A DNA stretch of 64,000 nt, from the NCBI RefSeq assembly GCF_014205255.1, contig NZ_JACHNE010000001.1:7502001-7566000 (forward strand), read 5' to 3'. Every line of letters starts with the position of its first letter. The stretch's first letter is position 1. Shown here piece by piece: positions 1-7,218 of this stretch. The notes beneath the pieces are model-generated. The model ran no database searches, had not been told where the DNA came from, and worked only from the letters and a program-made list of their open reading frames with translations. This stretch comes from Streptomyces caelestis (GTDB lineage Bacteria > Actinomycetota > Actinomycetes > Streptomycetales > Streptomycetaceae). The position numbers and the translations under genes are program-made.

Positions 1-222
1 ATCGTGCCGCACACGTGGCTGCGCGCGATGCCGGTGATCGGCCGTACGAGGGCGCTGCCCCTGGTGGAGCCGGAGGCCGGCGCCCAGGTCTCGGTGGCGA
101 TCCACGCCGCCACCCCCGGCTCGGTCGCCGCCCGGGCGTTCGTCAACGCGGCGATGGGCCTGTCCCTGGACGAATTCTTCGCCCGGCCGCTCCCGGCCGA
201 ACACCGCGTGCTCACCCCCTGA
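1..222 (+). CDS. LysR-type regulator, C-terminal fragment (5' end outside window)
   Basis: An open frame runs from the first base to a TGA at 220-222 with GC-rich third positions. The roughly 73 residues end with a pattern typical of the last strand and helix of a LysR substrate-binding domain (a G-R-x-x-A-L-P-L-V segment, then a hydrophobic strand and an AFVNAAM-like helix). It converges on the oxalyl-CoA ligase gene with only a 9-bp gap. If it is LysR-type it could regulate the oxalate genes, but that is inference. The family call rests on a short tail and is tentative. Confidence 0.45.
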   Translation: MVPHTWLRAMPVIGRTRALPLVEPEAGAQVSVAIHAATPGSVAARAFVNAAMGLSLDEFFARPLPAEHRVLTP

Positions 223-231
223 ACGCCCCCG

Positions 232-1815
232 TCACGGCGCGTACCGGGCCTGGACGGCCTTCCGGTCCAGAGCCCCCTTGGCGGTGTACGGCAGAGCGGC
301 GACCAGCTCGATCCGGTCGGGCACCTCGAACGCGGCCAGCCGGTCACGGCCGTACCGCAGGATCTCCTCGCGCCCGACGCTCTCACCCTCGCGCACCACC
401 ACCGCGGCGCCCACCCGCTGCCCGTACACCGCGTCGGGCACGGCGAACACGGCCACCTCGGCGACACCCGGGCAGCCGGCGAGGATGTCCTCGACATGCT
501 CAGGCGAGATCTTCTCGCCGCCGCGGTTGATCAGGTTGTTGATCCGCCCGGTCAGCGACAGATACCCGTCCGCGTCCAGTCTTCCCAGATCACCGGTGCG
601 CAGCCACCCGTCGACGAAGGTGTACGACGTCCCCTCCCGGTCGCCGAGATAGCCCCGGGCGACGGTGGGACCGTGCACCCACACCTCGCCCTCGACGCCC
701 ACGGGGCACGTACGCCCGTTCCGGTCGGCGATCCGGATCTCGACCCCGGTCGGCCGTCCCACCGAACCCTGCTTCAGCAGCCCCCGCCCGGGCAGCGGTT
801 CGCTGGATGCCTGGTGCGAGGACTCGGTCATCCCGTACGCGGACAGCAAAGGCACGCCCAACGTGCGCTCCAGCGCCCGCTGTGTCGCCGAGTTGAGGGG
901 GGCGCTGCCGCTGCGGACGAACTTCAGGGGCGGCGCCTGCGGGCCCGGGTACTCCCGCTCCGACCGGTCCAGGAGGATCTCGTGGATGGCCGGGGCCGCG
1001 GTGAACCAGGTGGCGGCCACGGCACGCGTGTCGTCCCAGAACGTGCCCGCCGAGAACCTTCCCCGCTCGGGCAGCAGGACGCAGCCTCCGCTGGCCAGTG
1101 ACGCCAGCAGTGCCGCGAACAGCCCGTGGCCGTGGAAGAACGGCATCACCGCGACCGTCGCGTCATCGGGTCCCAACTCGTAGGTGGCGCAGAGGGAGTG
1201 GACGGATGCGGCCACGTTGGCCTGGGTGAGCGGGACCATCTTCGGCCGGTCGCTGGTGCCGGCGGTGAACAGGACGAGCGCGTCGTTCTCCGCCAACTCG
1301 TCTGCCGCACCACGGGCATGGGGCACGACAGGCGGACCGGGCGCGAGTTCGACCGCCGCTGTCCCGGCCCGGGAGACGTCCACCCGCAGCGGCCACACCG
1401 GGACGGGGAACGGGCCCCCTGCCACGGCCGGTGCTCCCAGAAGAACCGCCCGCGCTCCCAACGCCTCGCTCCGCGCCGCGAGTTCGGACCAGGGCAGCGC
1501 AGGGTCCAGCGTGGCGACCACCAGACCGGCCCGCGCCGCGCCGAGCAACGCGACCACGAACTCGGCGGTGTTGGCGGCGATCAGACCGATCGCCTCACCG
1601 CGGCGCAGCCCGGTGCCGCCGAGCCGTTCGGCCATGTCGTCGGCCAGGCCGCTGAGGCCCCGGTAGGACAGGTGCACCCGGTCCCCGGTGACGACCAGCG
1701 CCCGGGCGTACGGGCGTTCACGCACCTGCCGGTCGATGAGGTCGACGAGACCCGTGACGCTCGGAGGCCGGTACCGGTTCGCATCGCGCACGGATGCCGC
1801 GGCCGGAACGGCCAT
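232..1815 (-). CDS. AMP-dependent acyl-CoA synthetase, probable oxalate--CoA ligase
   Basis: This 527-residue ANL-superfamily enzyme carries the P-loop FTAGTSDRPKMVPLT (183-197), YGMTES (327-332), TGDLG (407-411), a hinge region with RGGEK (431-435) and the C-terminal catalytic Lys at 513 (TAKG). The P-loop resembles the Pcs60/AAE3 oxalyl-CoA synthetases (TSGTT-RPK-VPLT) more than long-chain FadD enzymes. Its divergent neighbours are oxc and frc, so oxalate activation to oxalyl-CoA is the natural role. This is inferred from context, because the ANL fold alone does not fix the substrate. The Gly after PK in the usual motif is replaced by Met. The ATG start at 1815 is preceded by a G-rich stretch. 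Confidence 0.75.
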   Translation of the reverse strand: MAVPAAASVRDANRYRPPSVTGLVDLIDRQVRERPYARALVVTGDRVHLSYRGLSGLADDMAERLGGTGLRRGEAIGLIAANTAEFVVALLGAARAGLVVATLDPALPWSELAARSEALGARAVLLGAPAVAGGPFPVPVWPLRVDVSRAGTAAVELAPGPPVVPHARGAADELAENDALVLFTAGTSDRPKMVPLTQANVAASVHSLCATYELGPDDATVAVMPFFHGHGLFAALLASLASGGCVLLPERGRFSAGTFWDDTRAVAATWFTAAPAIHEILLDRSEREYPGPQAPPLKFVRSGSAPLNSATQRALERTLGVPLLSAYGMTESSHQASSEPLPGRGLLKQGSVGRPTGVEIRIADRNGRTCPVGVEGEVWVHGPTVARGYLGDREGTSYTFVDGWLRTGDLGRLDADGYLSLTGRINNLINRGGEKISPEHVEDILAGCPGVAEVAVFAVPDAVYGQRVGAAVVVREGESVGREEILRYGRDRLAAFEVPDRIELVAALPYTAKGALDRKAVQARYAP

Positions 1816-1921
1816 GACCCCACCCCCTCGCGCCAGGTTCGATGAAGCAGTCCTCTGCGAGCCTGCGGTGGCCTGCGGCGAGCGTCCAATACGTACTGGC
1901 GAACGGCCGATAGCGGCCGTC

Positions 1922-1960
1922 TATCAAGAGAGCTGGCGAGGCCTCCACCAGCCCTCGATA
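1922..1960. promoter_or_regulatory. Imperfect dyad in the divergent ligase/oxc promoter
   Basis: The 256-bp gap between the CoA ligase (-) and oxc (+) contains an extended inverted repeat. TATC..GAG..CTGG on the left mirrors CCAG..CTC.GATA on the right, around a GAGGCCTC core. Further GATA/TATC half-sites flank it at about 1909 and 1970. It is a candidate operator for a shared regulator of both divergent transcripts, possibly the LysR-like product upstream. No regulator assignment can be made from the sequence. Confidence 0.4.
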
Positions 1961-2071
1961 GATGCTGTTTATCGGCTGGTCGCCGATCGGTCTTGGACGC
2001 GGACGGGCGCCCTGCGGATGGTGAGAGGAGTAGCCGCTCCGGCAGGACCTGCCCAAGGAGGACCTCGGACC

Positions 2072-3820
2072 ATGACCGCCCCCTCGACTATGGAGACCGC
2101 GGCAGCAGCCGACGTTCCGACCGAGCTCACCGACGGGTACCACCTGGTCGTCGACGCACTCAAAATGAACGACGTCGACACCATCTACGGGGTGGTCGGC
2201 ATCCCGATCACCGACCTGGCCCGCCTCGCCCAGGCGCAGGGCATCCGCTACATCGGCTTCCGGCACGAGAGCAACGCCGGGCACGCGGCGGCCATCGCCG
2301 GCTACCTCAACAAGAAGCCGGGCGTGGCCCTGACGGTGTCGGCACCGGGCTTCCTCAACGGTCTGGTCGCGCTGGCGAACGCGACCACCAACTGCTTCCC
2401 CATGGTCCAGATCTCCGGCTCCAGCGAGCGCCACCTCGTCGACCTCAAGCAGGGCGACTACGAGGAGATGGACCAACTCGCCGCCGCGCAGCCCTTCGTG
2501 AAGGCCGCCTACCGGGTCAGCCGCGTCGAGGACATCGGCCGCGGCATCGCCCGCGCCCTGCGCACCGCGATCTCCGGGCGCCCCGGCGGTGTCTACCTCG
2601 ACATCCCCGCCGCGGTGCTCGGCGCCATCATGCCCAAGGCGGAGGGCGACAAGACGCTGAGCCGCCTCGTGGACCCCGCTCCGCGCCAGCTGCCCGCGCC
2701 GGAGGCCGTGGACCGGGCGATCGAGCTGCTGGCCTCCGCCGAGCGCCCGCTGGTGGTGCTCGGCAAGGGCGCCGCGTATGCCCAGGCGGACGCCAAGGTG
2801 CGGGAGTTCATCGAGTCCACCGGCATCCCGTACGTACCGATGTCGATGGCGAAGGGCCTGCTGCCCGACAACCACCCGCAGTCGGCGGCCACCGCCCGTT
2901 CCATGGCGCTGAAGAAGGCCGACGTCGTGATGCTCGTCGGCGCCCGCCTCAACTGGTTGCTCAACCATGGCCAGACGGGGTGGAACCCCGATGCCAAGTT
3001 CATCCAGATCGACATCGACCCCAAGGAGATGGACAGCAACCAGCCGATCTCCGCACCGCTCGTCGGTGACATCGAGTCGGTGCTCGACGCGCTCGCCGAA
3101 CGCACCAAGCCCGGCCAGATCCAGGCCCCTTCGGCCTGGCGGGACGAGCTCGGGGAGCGCTCGGCGCAGAACGTCGCCAAGATGGCCAAGCGGCTGGAGG
3201 CCGACCCGCACCCCATGCAGTTCATGGGCGCCCTGAAGGCCGTACGCGACGTCGTGCACCAGCACCCGGAGACGTACATCGTCAACGAGGGCGCCAACGC
3301 CCTGGACATCGCGCGCAACGTCATCGACATGCACGTCCCCCGTCACCGTCTCGACAGCGGCACCTGGGGCGTCATGGGCATCGGCATGGGCTACGCCATC
3401 GCCGCCGCCGTCGAGAGCGGCGCCCCGGTCGTGGCCATCGAGGGCGACAGCGCCTTCGGGTTCAGTGGCATCGAGATCGAGACGATCTGCCGTTACAAGC
3501 TCCCCGTGGTCACCGTGATCATGAACAACGGCGGTGTCTACCGGGGCGACGACACCAACCCGTACGACGACGCCCCCGCGCCCACGACGCTCATGTCGGC
3601 GGCCCGCCACGACCTGCTGATCGAGGCGTTCGGCGGCAAGGGCTACCGCGCCACCACGCCTGCCGAGGTCACCGCCGCCCTCACCGAGGCCCTGGCTTCG
3701 GGCGGCCCGGCGCTCATCGACTGCGTGATCGACCCCTCGGCCGGCACCGAGAGCGGCCACATCTCACACCTCAATCCCAAGGGCATCACCGTCGGCAACA
3801 TCACGCCGGCGAAGAAGTGA
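2072..3820 (+). CDS. oxc: Oxalyl-CoA decarboxylase
   Basis: This thiamine-diphosphate enzyme converts oxalyl-CoA to formyl-CoA and CO2. The 582 residues match the usual family length. The N-terminal cofactor-activating Glu is at 66 (FRHES). The C-terminal ThDP/Mg site begins GDS (458-460) and ends with the NN pair (485-486) followed by GGVYRG, the latter being characteristic of Oxc. The open frame extends upstream, but ATG 2072 was chosen because a strong ribosome-binding site (AAGGAGGA, 2055-2062) lies 9 nt before it and similarity begins there. It is followed after 60 bp by frc, and the two probably form an operon. Confidence 0.93.
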   Translation: MTAPSTMETAAAADVPTELTDGYHLVVDALKMNDVDTIYGVVGIPITDLARLAQAQGIRYIGFRHESNAGHAAAIAGYLNKKPGVALTVSAPGFLNGLVALANATTNCFPMVQISGSSERHLVDLKQGDYEEMDQLAAAQPFVKAAYRVSRVEDIGRGIARALRTAISGRPGGVYLDIPAAVLGAIMPKAEGDKTLSRLVDPAPRQLPAPEAVDRAIELLASAERPLVVLGKGAAYAQADAKVREFIESTGIPYVPMSMAKGLLPDNHPQSAATARSMALKKADVVMLVGARLNWLLNHGQTGWNPDAKFIQIDIDPKEMDSNQPISAPLVGDIESVLDALAERTKPGQIQAPSAWRDELGERSAQNVAKMAKRLEADPHPMQFMGALKAVRDVVHQHPETYIVNEGANALDIARNVIDMHVPRHRLDSGTWGVMGIGMGYAIAAAVESGAPVVAIEGDSAFGFSGIEIETICRYKLPVVTVIMNNGGVYRGDDTNPYDDAPAPTTLMSAARHDLLIEAFGGKGYRATTPAEVTAALTEALASGGPALIDCVIDPSAGTESGHISHLNPKGITVGNITPAKK

Positions 3821-3880
3821 CCCTTCTCCTTACCTCGAGCCCCCGCCCCGTACGCGTACGTTCACGAAAAGGAAGCAGAC

Positions 3881-5137
3881 ATGAGTGAAAAGCCGCTCGC
3901 CGGAATCAAGGTGATCGACTTCACCGGCGTCCAGGCCGGTCCCGCCTGCACGCAGATGCTCGCCTGGTTCGGCGCCGACGTCCTGAAGGTGGAGCGTCCC
4001 AACGGCGGCGACGTGACGCGCCGTCAGCTCCGGGACATCGAGGACCTGGACGCGCTCTACTTCACCATGCTCAACAGCAACAAGCGCTCCCTCGCCATCA
4101 ACACCAAGACCGCCGAGGGCAAGGAGGTCCTGGAGAAGCTCATCACGGAAGCCGACGTCCTGGTGGAGAACTTCGCCCCGGGCGCCCTGGACCGCATGGG
4201 CTTCTCCTGGGAGCGCATCCAGGAGCTCAACCCGCGCCTGATCTTCGGCTCGGTCAAGGGCTTCAACGACCAGTCGTCCTGGAACGACCTCAAGGTCTAC
4301 GAGAACGTCGCCCAGTGCGCGGGCGGCGCCGCCTCCACCACCGGCTTCTGGGACGGTCCGCCCACCATCTCCGGCGCGGCCATCGGTGACACCAACACCG
4401 GTATGCACCTGGCGATCGGCATCCTCACCGCGATCATCGACCGCAACAAGACCGGCAAGGGCCAGAAGGTGTCCGTCTCCATGCAGGACGCCGTGCTCAA
4501 CCTCTGCCGTGTCAAGCTGCGCGACCAGCAGCGCCTGGAGCGGGTCGGCCACCTGGAGGAGTACCCGCAGTACCCGAACGGCGAGTTCACCGACGTGGTG
4601 CCGCGTGGCGGCAACGCGGGCGGCGGCGGCCAGCCCGGCTGGGTGCTCAAGTGCAAGGGCTGGGAGACCGACCCGAACGCCTACATCTACTTCACCATCC
4701 AGGAGCAGAACTGGAAGCGCACCGCCGAGGCGATCGGCCACCCCGAGTGGGCCGAGGACCCGGAGTACGCGACCGCGCGCGCCCGCCAGAACCACATCTT
4801 CGAGATCTTCGAGGAGATCGAGAAGTGGCTCGCGGACAAGACCAAGTACGAGGCGGTGGACATCCTGCGTGAGTGGGAGGTGCCCTGCGCCCCGGTGATG
4901 AGCATGAAGGAGATCGCCTACGACGAGGACCTGCGCAAGAGCGGCACGGTCGTCGAGGTCGAGCAGAAGGGCCGTGGGACGTACCTGACCGTCGGCAGCC
5001 CGGTGAAGTTCTCCTCCTTCAAGCCCGAGGTCGTCGGTGCCCCGCTGCTGGGCGAGCACAGCTCCGAGGTCCTGGTCGAACTGGGCTACGACGAGGAGAC
5101 CATCGGCCGGCTGAAGGAGAGCGGCGTCATCGTCTGA
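3881..5137 (+). CDS. frc: Formyl-CoA:oxalate CoA-transferase
   Basis: This class III CoA-transferase moves CoA from formyl-CoA to oxalate, regenerating oxalyl-CoA for Oxc and releasing formate. The protein has 418 residues, like the Oxalobacter and E. coli enzymes. The catalytic aspartate is D170 in GDTNTGMH, and the flexible glycine loop GGGGQ is at 247-251, both hallmarks of Frc. ATG 3881 follows an AAAAGGAA ribosome-binding site. A bidirectional terminator lies directly downstream. Frc recycling would spare ATP after the first ligase-driven activation. Confidence 0.93.
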   Translation: MSEKPLAGIKVIDFTGVQAGPACTQMLAWFGADVLKVERPNGGDVTRRQLRDIEDLDALYFTMLNSNKRSLAINTKTAEGKEVLEKLITEADVLVENFAPGALDRMGFSWERIQELNPRLIFGSVKGFNDQSSWNDLKVYENVAQCAGGAASTTGFWDGPPTISGAAIGDTNTGMHLAIGILTAIIDRNKTGKGQKVSVSMQDAVLNLCRVKLRDQQRLERVGHLEEYPQYPNGEFTDVVPRGGNAGGGGQPGWVLKCKGWETDPNAYIYFTIQEQNWKRTAEAIGHPEWAEDPEYATARARQNHIFEIFEEIEKWLADKTKYEAVDILREWEVPCAPVMSMKEIAYDEDLRKSGTVVEVEQKGRGTYLTVGSPVKFSSFKPEVVGAPLLGEHSSEVLVELGYDEETIGRLKESGVIV

Positions 5138-5143
5138 CCCTTC

Positions 5144-5187
5144 ATGCGGAAACGGCCGTGGCCCGAAGGCCACGGCCGCTTCCGCAT
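5144..5187. terminator. Bidirectional terminator between frc and the PAS gene
   Basis: A 20-bp inverted repeat has arms 5144-5163 and 5168-5187 with 19 of 20 pairs and a CGAA tetraloop. It lies 6 bp after the frc stop and 14 bp beyond the stop of the convergent PAS gene. There is no long T-tract, as is usual for streptomycete terminators. Confidence 0.8.
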
Positions 5188-5201
5188 GTCGTCGGCGAGG
5201 C

Positions 5202-5627
5202 TCAGACCGTCGCCTCGGCCCGCCGCCGCATCAGCTCCCGCTCCCGCTCGCGCCGCGCGGTGACGTCCCGGATGACCGCCCCGCAATAGGTGCTGCCGTC
5301 GGGGGCCGGCAGCAGCACCACGCTGAACTCGATGGACAGCTTGCGGCCGTCCGCGGCCAGCGCGGGGACGTTCAGCAGGTCCGCTTCCCCGTACTTGCTG
5401 GACCCCCGGTCCATGGCCTCCTGGAAGCCGTCCCAGTGACGCTTGCGGTGCTTCTCGGGGATGATGACGTCCAGACTGCGGCCGTCCACGTCGTCCGCCG
5501 CGAACCCGAAGATGCGTTCCGCACCCCGGTTCCAGTAGCGGATCAGTCCTTCGCCGTCAATGATCACTATGCCGTCGGGCGCCTGGGCCGCCATGCCCAG
5601 CACCACCGCGGAATCCAGATCTTCCAT
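5202..5627 (-). CDS. Single PAS-domain protein
   Basis: The 141 residues are almost entirely one PAS fold: DGIVIIDGEGLIRYWNRGAE, then a FGF helix, a conserved IIPE-hR segment at about 55-63, and a C-terminal GxVIRDVT strand before an Arg/Glu-rich helix. There is no kinase, GGDEF or HTH domain, so it would act as a free-standing sensor or bind a partner. The family includes heme, flavin and small-ligand sensors, but no ligand can be inferred here. A short AT-rich dyad lies upstream. The adjacency to oxc/frc may be coincidental, since the genes converge. Confidence 0.8.
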   Translation of the reverse strand: MEDLDSAVVLGMAAQAPDGIVIIDGEGLIRYWNRGAERIFGFAADDVDGRSLDVIIPEKHRKRHWDGFQEAMDRGSSKYGEADLLNVPALAADGRKLSIEFSVVLLPAPDGSTYCGAVIRDVTARRERERELMRRRAEATV

Positions 5628-5660
5628 GTCGCCTCCGAGCAGGAGTCATCGGTGACAACA

Positions 5661-5681
5661 GTATACAGATTAATCGTATAC
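5661..5681. promoter_or_regulatory. AT-rich operator-like dyad upstream of the PAS gene
   Basis: Two copies of the self-complementary hexamer GTATAC (5661-5666 and 5676-5681) flank the palindrome GATTAATC (5668-5675), 34 bp before the PAS start. The AT content is far above the surroundings. It looks like a binding site for a dimeric regulator, but the protein is unknown. Confidence 0.5.
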
Positions 5682-5807
5682 AGAATACGCTGAGCTCCCC
5701 CATGCGGCCGTTCGGGCGAGGGAAACGCAGGTGAAAGGCACTCCGAAAGCTTGGTATTGTTGTGCGTGCCGCCTCGGGGAGCACCCCGGCAAGGCGGCAG
5801 ACACCTG

Positions 5808-5892
5808 GTCCGGGTGGCGGAATGGCAGACGCGCTAGCTTGAGGTGCTAGTGCCCTTTATCGGGCGTGGGGGTTCAAGTCCCCCCTCGGACA
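5808..5892 (+). tRNA. tRNA-Leu (anticodon GAG)
   Basis: A type II tRNA of 85 nt. The acceptor stem pairs GTCCGGG (5808-5814) with CTCGGAC (5885-5891), with discriminator A5892. The anticodon stem CTAGC/GCTAG encloses loop TTGAGGT with GAG at 5841-5843. There is a long variable arm (TGCCCTTTATCGGGCG) and a T-arm with GGTTCAAGTC. The CCA end is not encoded. It reads CUC and CUU leucine codons. Confidence 0.96.
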
Positions 5893-5914
5893 CAGATACT
5901 TGCTTCAGCTGCAC

Positions 5915-5948
5915 ATGAGGTGCCGACCGGTTCTGGTCGGCACCTCAT
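5915..5948. terminator. Terminator after tRNA-Leu, shared with the convergent MFS gene
   Basis: A perfect 14-bp inverted repeat (5915-5928 with 5935-5948) has a 6-nt loop GGTTCT. It lies 22 bp after the tRNA and 21 bp beyond the stop of the leftward transporter gene, so it can serve both. Confidence 0.85.
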
Positions 5949-5969
5949 CTGTGTTCCGCGCCTGGCTCG

Positions 5970-7211
5970 TCACACTGAGTGCTGTCTCGCGAGCCGGGCT
6001 GCGATGACCATGACGACGGTGGACGACAGGGCGATGCCGGCGCCGACGTAGAGCGGTGAGGTGTAGCCGAGGCCCGCGGTGATGGCCAGGCCTCCGAGCC
6101 AGGCGCCGAGGGCGTTGCCGACGTTGGACGCGGACACGTTGGCGCTGGCGGCCAGCGCCGCCCCGTGGGCGAAGTCGGTGACCCGCGTGATCATTCCGGG
6201 CACGCTGGCGAACCCGGTCACGCCCATCACGAACACCAGGACGACCGAGGCGGCAGCGCTGTCGGCCAGCAGTCCGAACAGGGCCAGGGTGAGCGCGGGC
6301 AGGGCGAGGACCAGGGCACGGTCGCGGTCGGCCGCGCGCCCGCCGACCAGGTTCCCGACGACCAGGCCGACGCCGTACACCATCAGCAGCCAGGCGACAT
6401 CGGCCTGGGCGAAGCCGCTGACCTCGGTGAACGTGTAGGCGATGTAACTGAACGCGCCGAACATCCCGCCGTAGCTGAGCGCGGTGGCCGCCAGCGTCAG
6501 CCAGACCTGCCAGGACCGGAACGCCCGCACCTGCGCGCGCAGCCCGCTGGGCGGCACCGGGTCCGACGCGGCCTCGTCCGTCCCCGCTGCCGGCTTGGGC
6601 AGTGCCGGGTCCGCCCCTGTGGCCGGGGGCACCCGGCCCGCTCGCGCGGGCACCAGCGCGGCGATTCCCGCCAGTGCGAGCACGCCGATCGCGGTGACCG
6701 CCCAGAACGCCGCCCTCCAGCCCCAGCGTTCACCGACCAACGCGCCGAACGGCACGCCCAGCACGTTCGCGACCGTCAGCCCGGCGAACATGATCGCCAC
6801 GGCCTGGGACTTCTTCTCCGGTGCGACCAGACTGCGCGCGACCAGCGAGCCGATGCCGAAGAACGAACCGCGGCACAACGCCGCGACGATCCACCCGAGC
6901 AGCATCACCGGGTAGTTCGGCGCGACGGCGGAGAGCAGGTTGCCGACGACGAACAACGCCACCAGGCCGACCAGGACCTGCTTGCGGGGCAGCCGTGCCG
7001 TCGCCGCGGCCAGCGCGTTCGCCCCCACCGCGACACTCAGCGCGTAGCCGGAGATCAGCCGGCCCGCAGCCGCCTCGGACACCGCGCAACTCGACGCGAC
7101 CTGCGGCAGCAGCCCGGCGATGAGGAACTCGGTGAGACCGATACCGAAACCACCGAGCGCCAGCGCGACGAGTCCACTCGGTATGCGCCGTTTCCGGGCT
7201 GCCGCAGCCAC
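5970..7211 (-). CDS. Major facilitator superfamily transporter (DHA1-like)
   Basis: About 413 residues form twelve hydrophobic segments split by a charged, Pro/Ala-rich central loop at about residues 195-235. The first helix carries the GFGIGLTEFLIAGLLPQVA pattern seen in arabinose and chloramphenicol-efflux-type DHA1 permeases. GTG 7211 is the likely start: it lies 7 nt after the stop of the regulator gene on the same strand, and the first helix begins soon after it. The longer open frame upstream is a shadow of the regulator. Co-transcription with the AcoR-like regulator suggests that it moves the aromatic substrate, an intermediate or a toxic by-product. The direction of transport cannot be told. 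Confidence 0.8.
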   Translation of the reverse strand: MAAAARKRRIPSGLVALALGGFGIGLTEFLIAGLLPQVASSCAVSEAAAGRLISGYALSVAVGANALAAATARLPRKQVLVGLVALFVVGNLLSAVAPNYPVMLLGWIVAALCRGSFFGIGSLVARSLVAPEKKSQAVAIMFAGLTVANVLGVPFGALVGERWGWRAAFWAVTAIGVLALAGIAALVPARAGRVPPATGADPALPKPAAGTDEAASDPVPPSGLRAQVRAFRSWQVWLTLAATALSYGGMFGAFSYIAYTFTEVSGFAQADVAWLLMVYGVGLVVGNLVGGRAADRDRALVLALPALTLALFGLLADSAAASVVLVFVMGVTGFASVPGMITRVTDFAHGAALAASANVSASNVGNALGAWLGGLAITAGLGYTSPLYVGAGIALSSTVVMVIAARLARQHSV

Positions 7212-7218
7212 GTTTCGC

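Noticed and set aside
1688..2071. Upstream extension of the oxc open frame by 128 codons
   Set aside because: It crosses the divergent promoter and the ligase start; the strong ribosome-binding site and family similarity begin at 2072.
1718..3760. 680-codon antisense ORF across oxc
   Set aside because: It is a GC-bias shadow of oxc with low-complexity Gly/Val/Arg composition and no domain.
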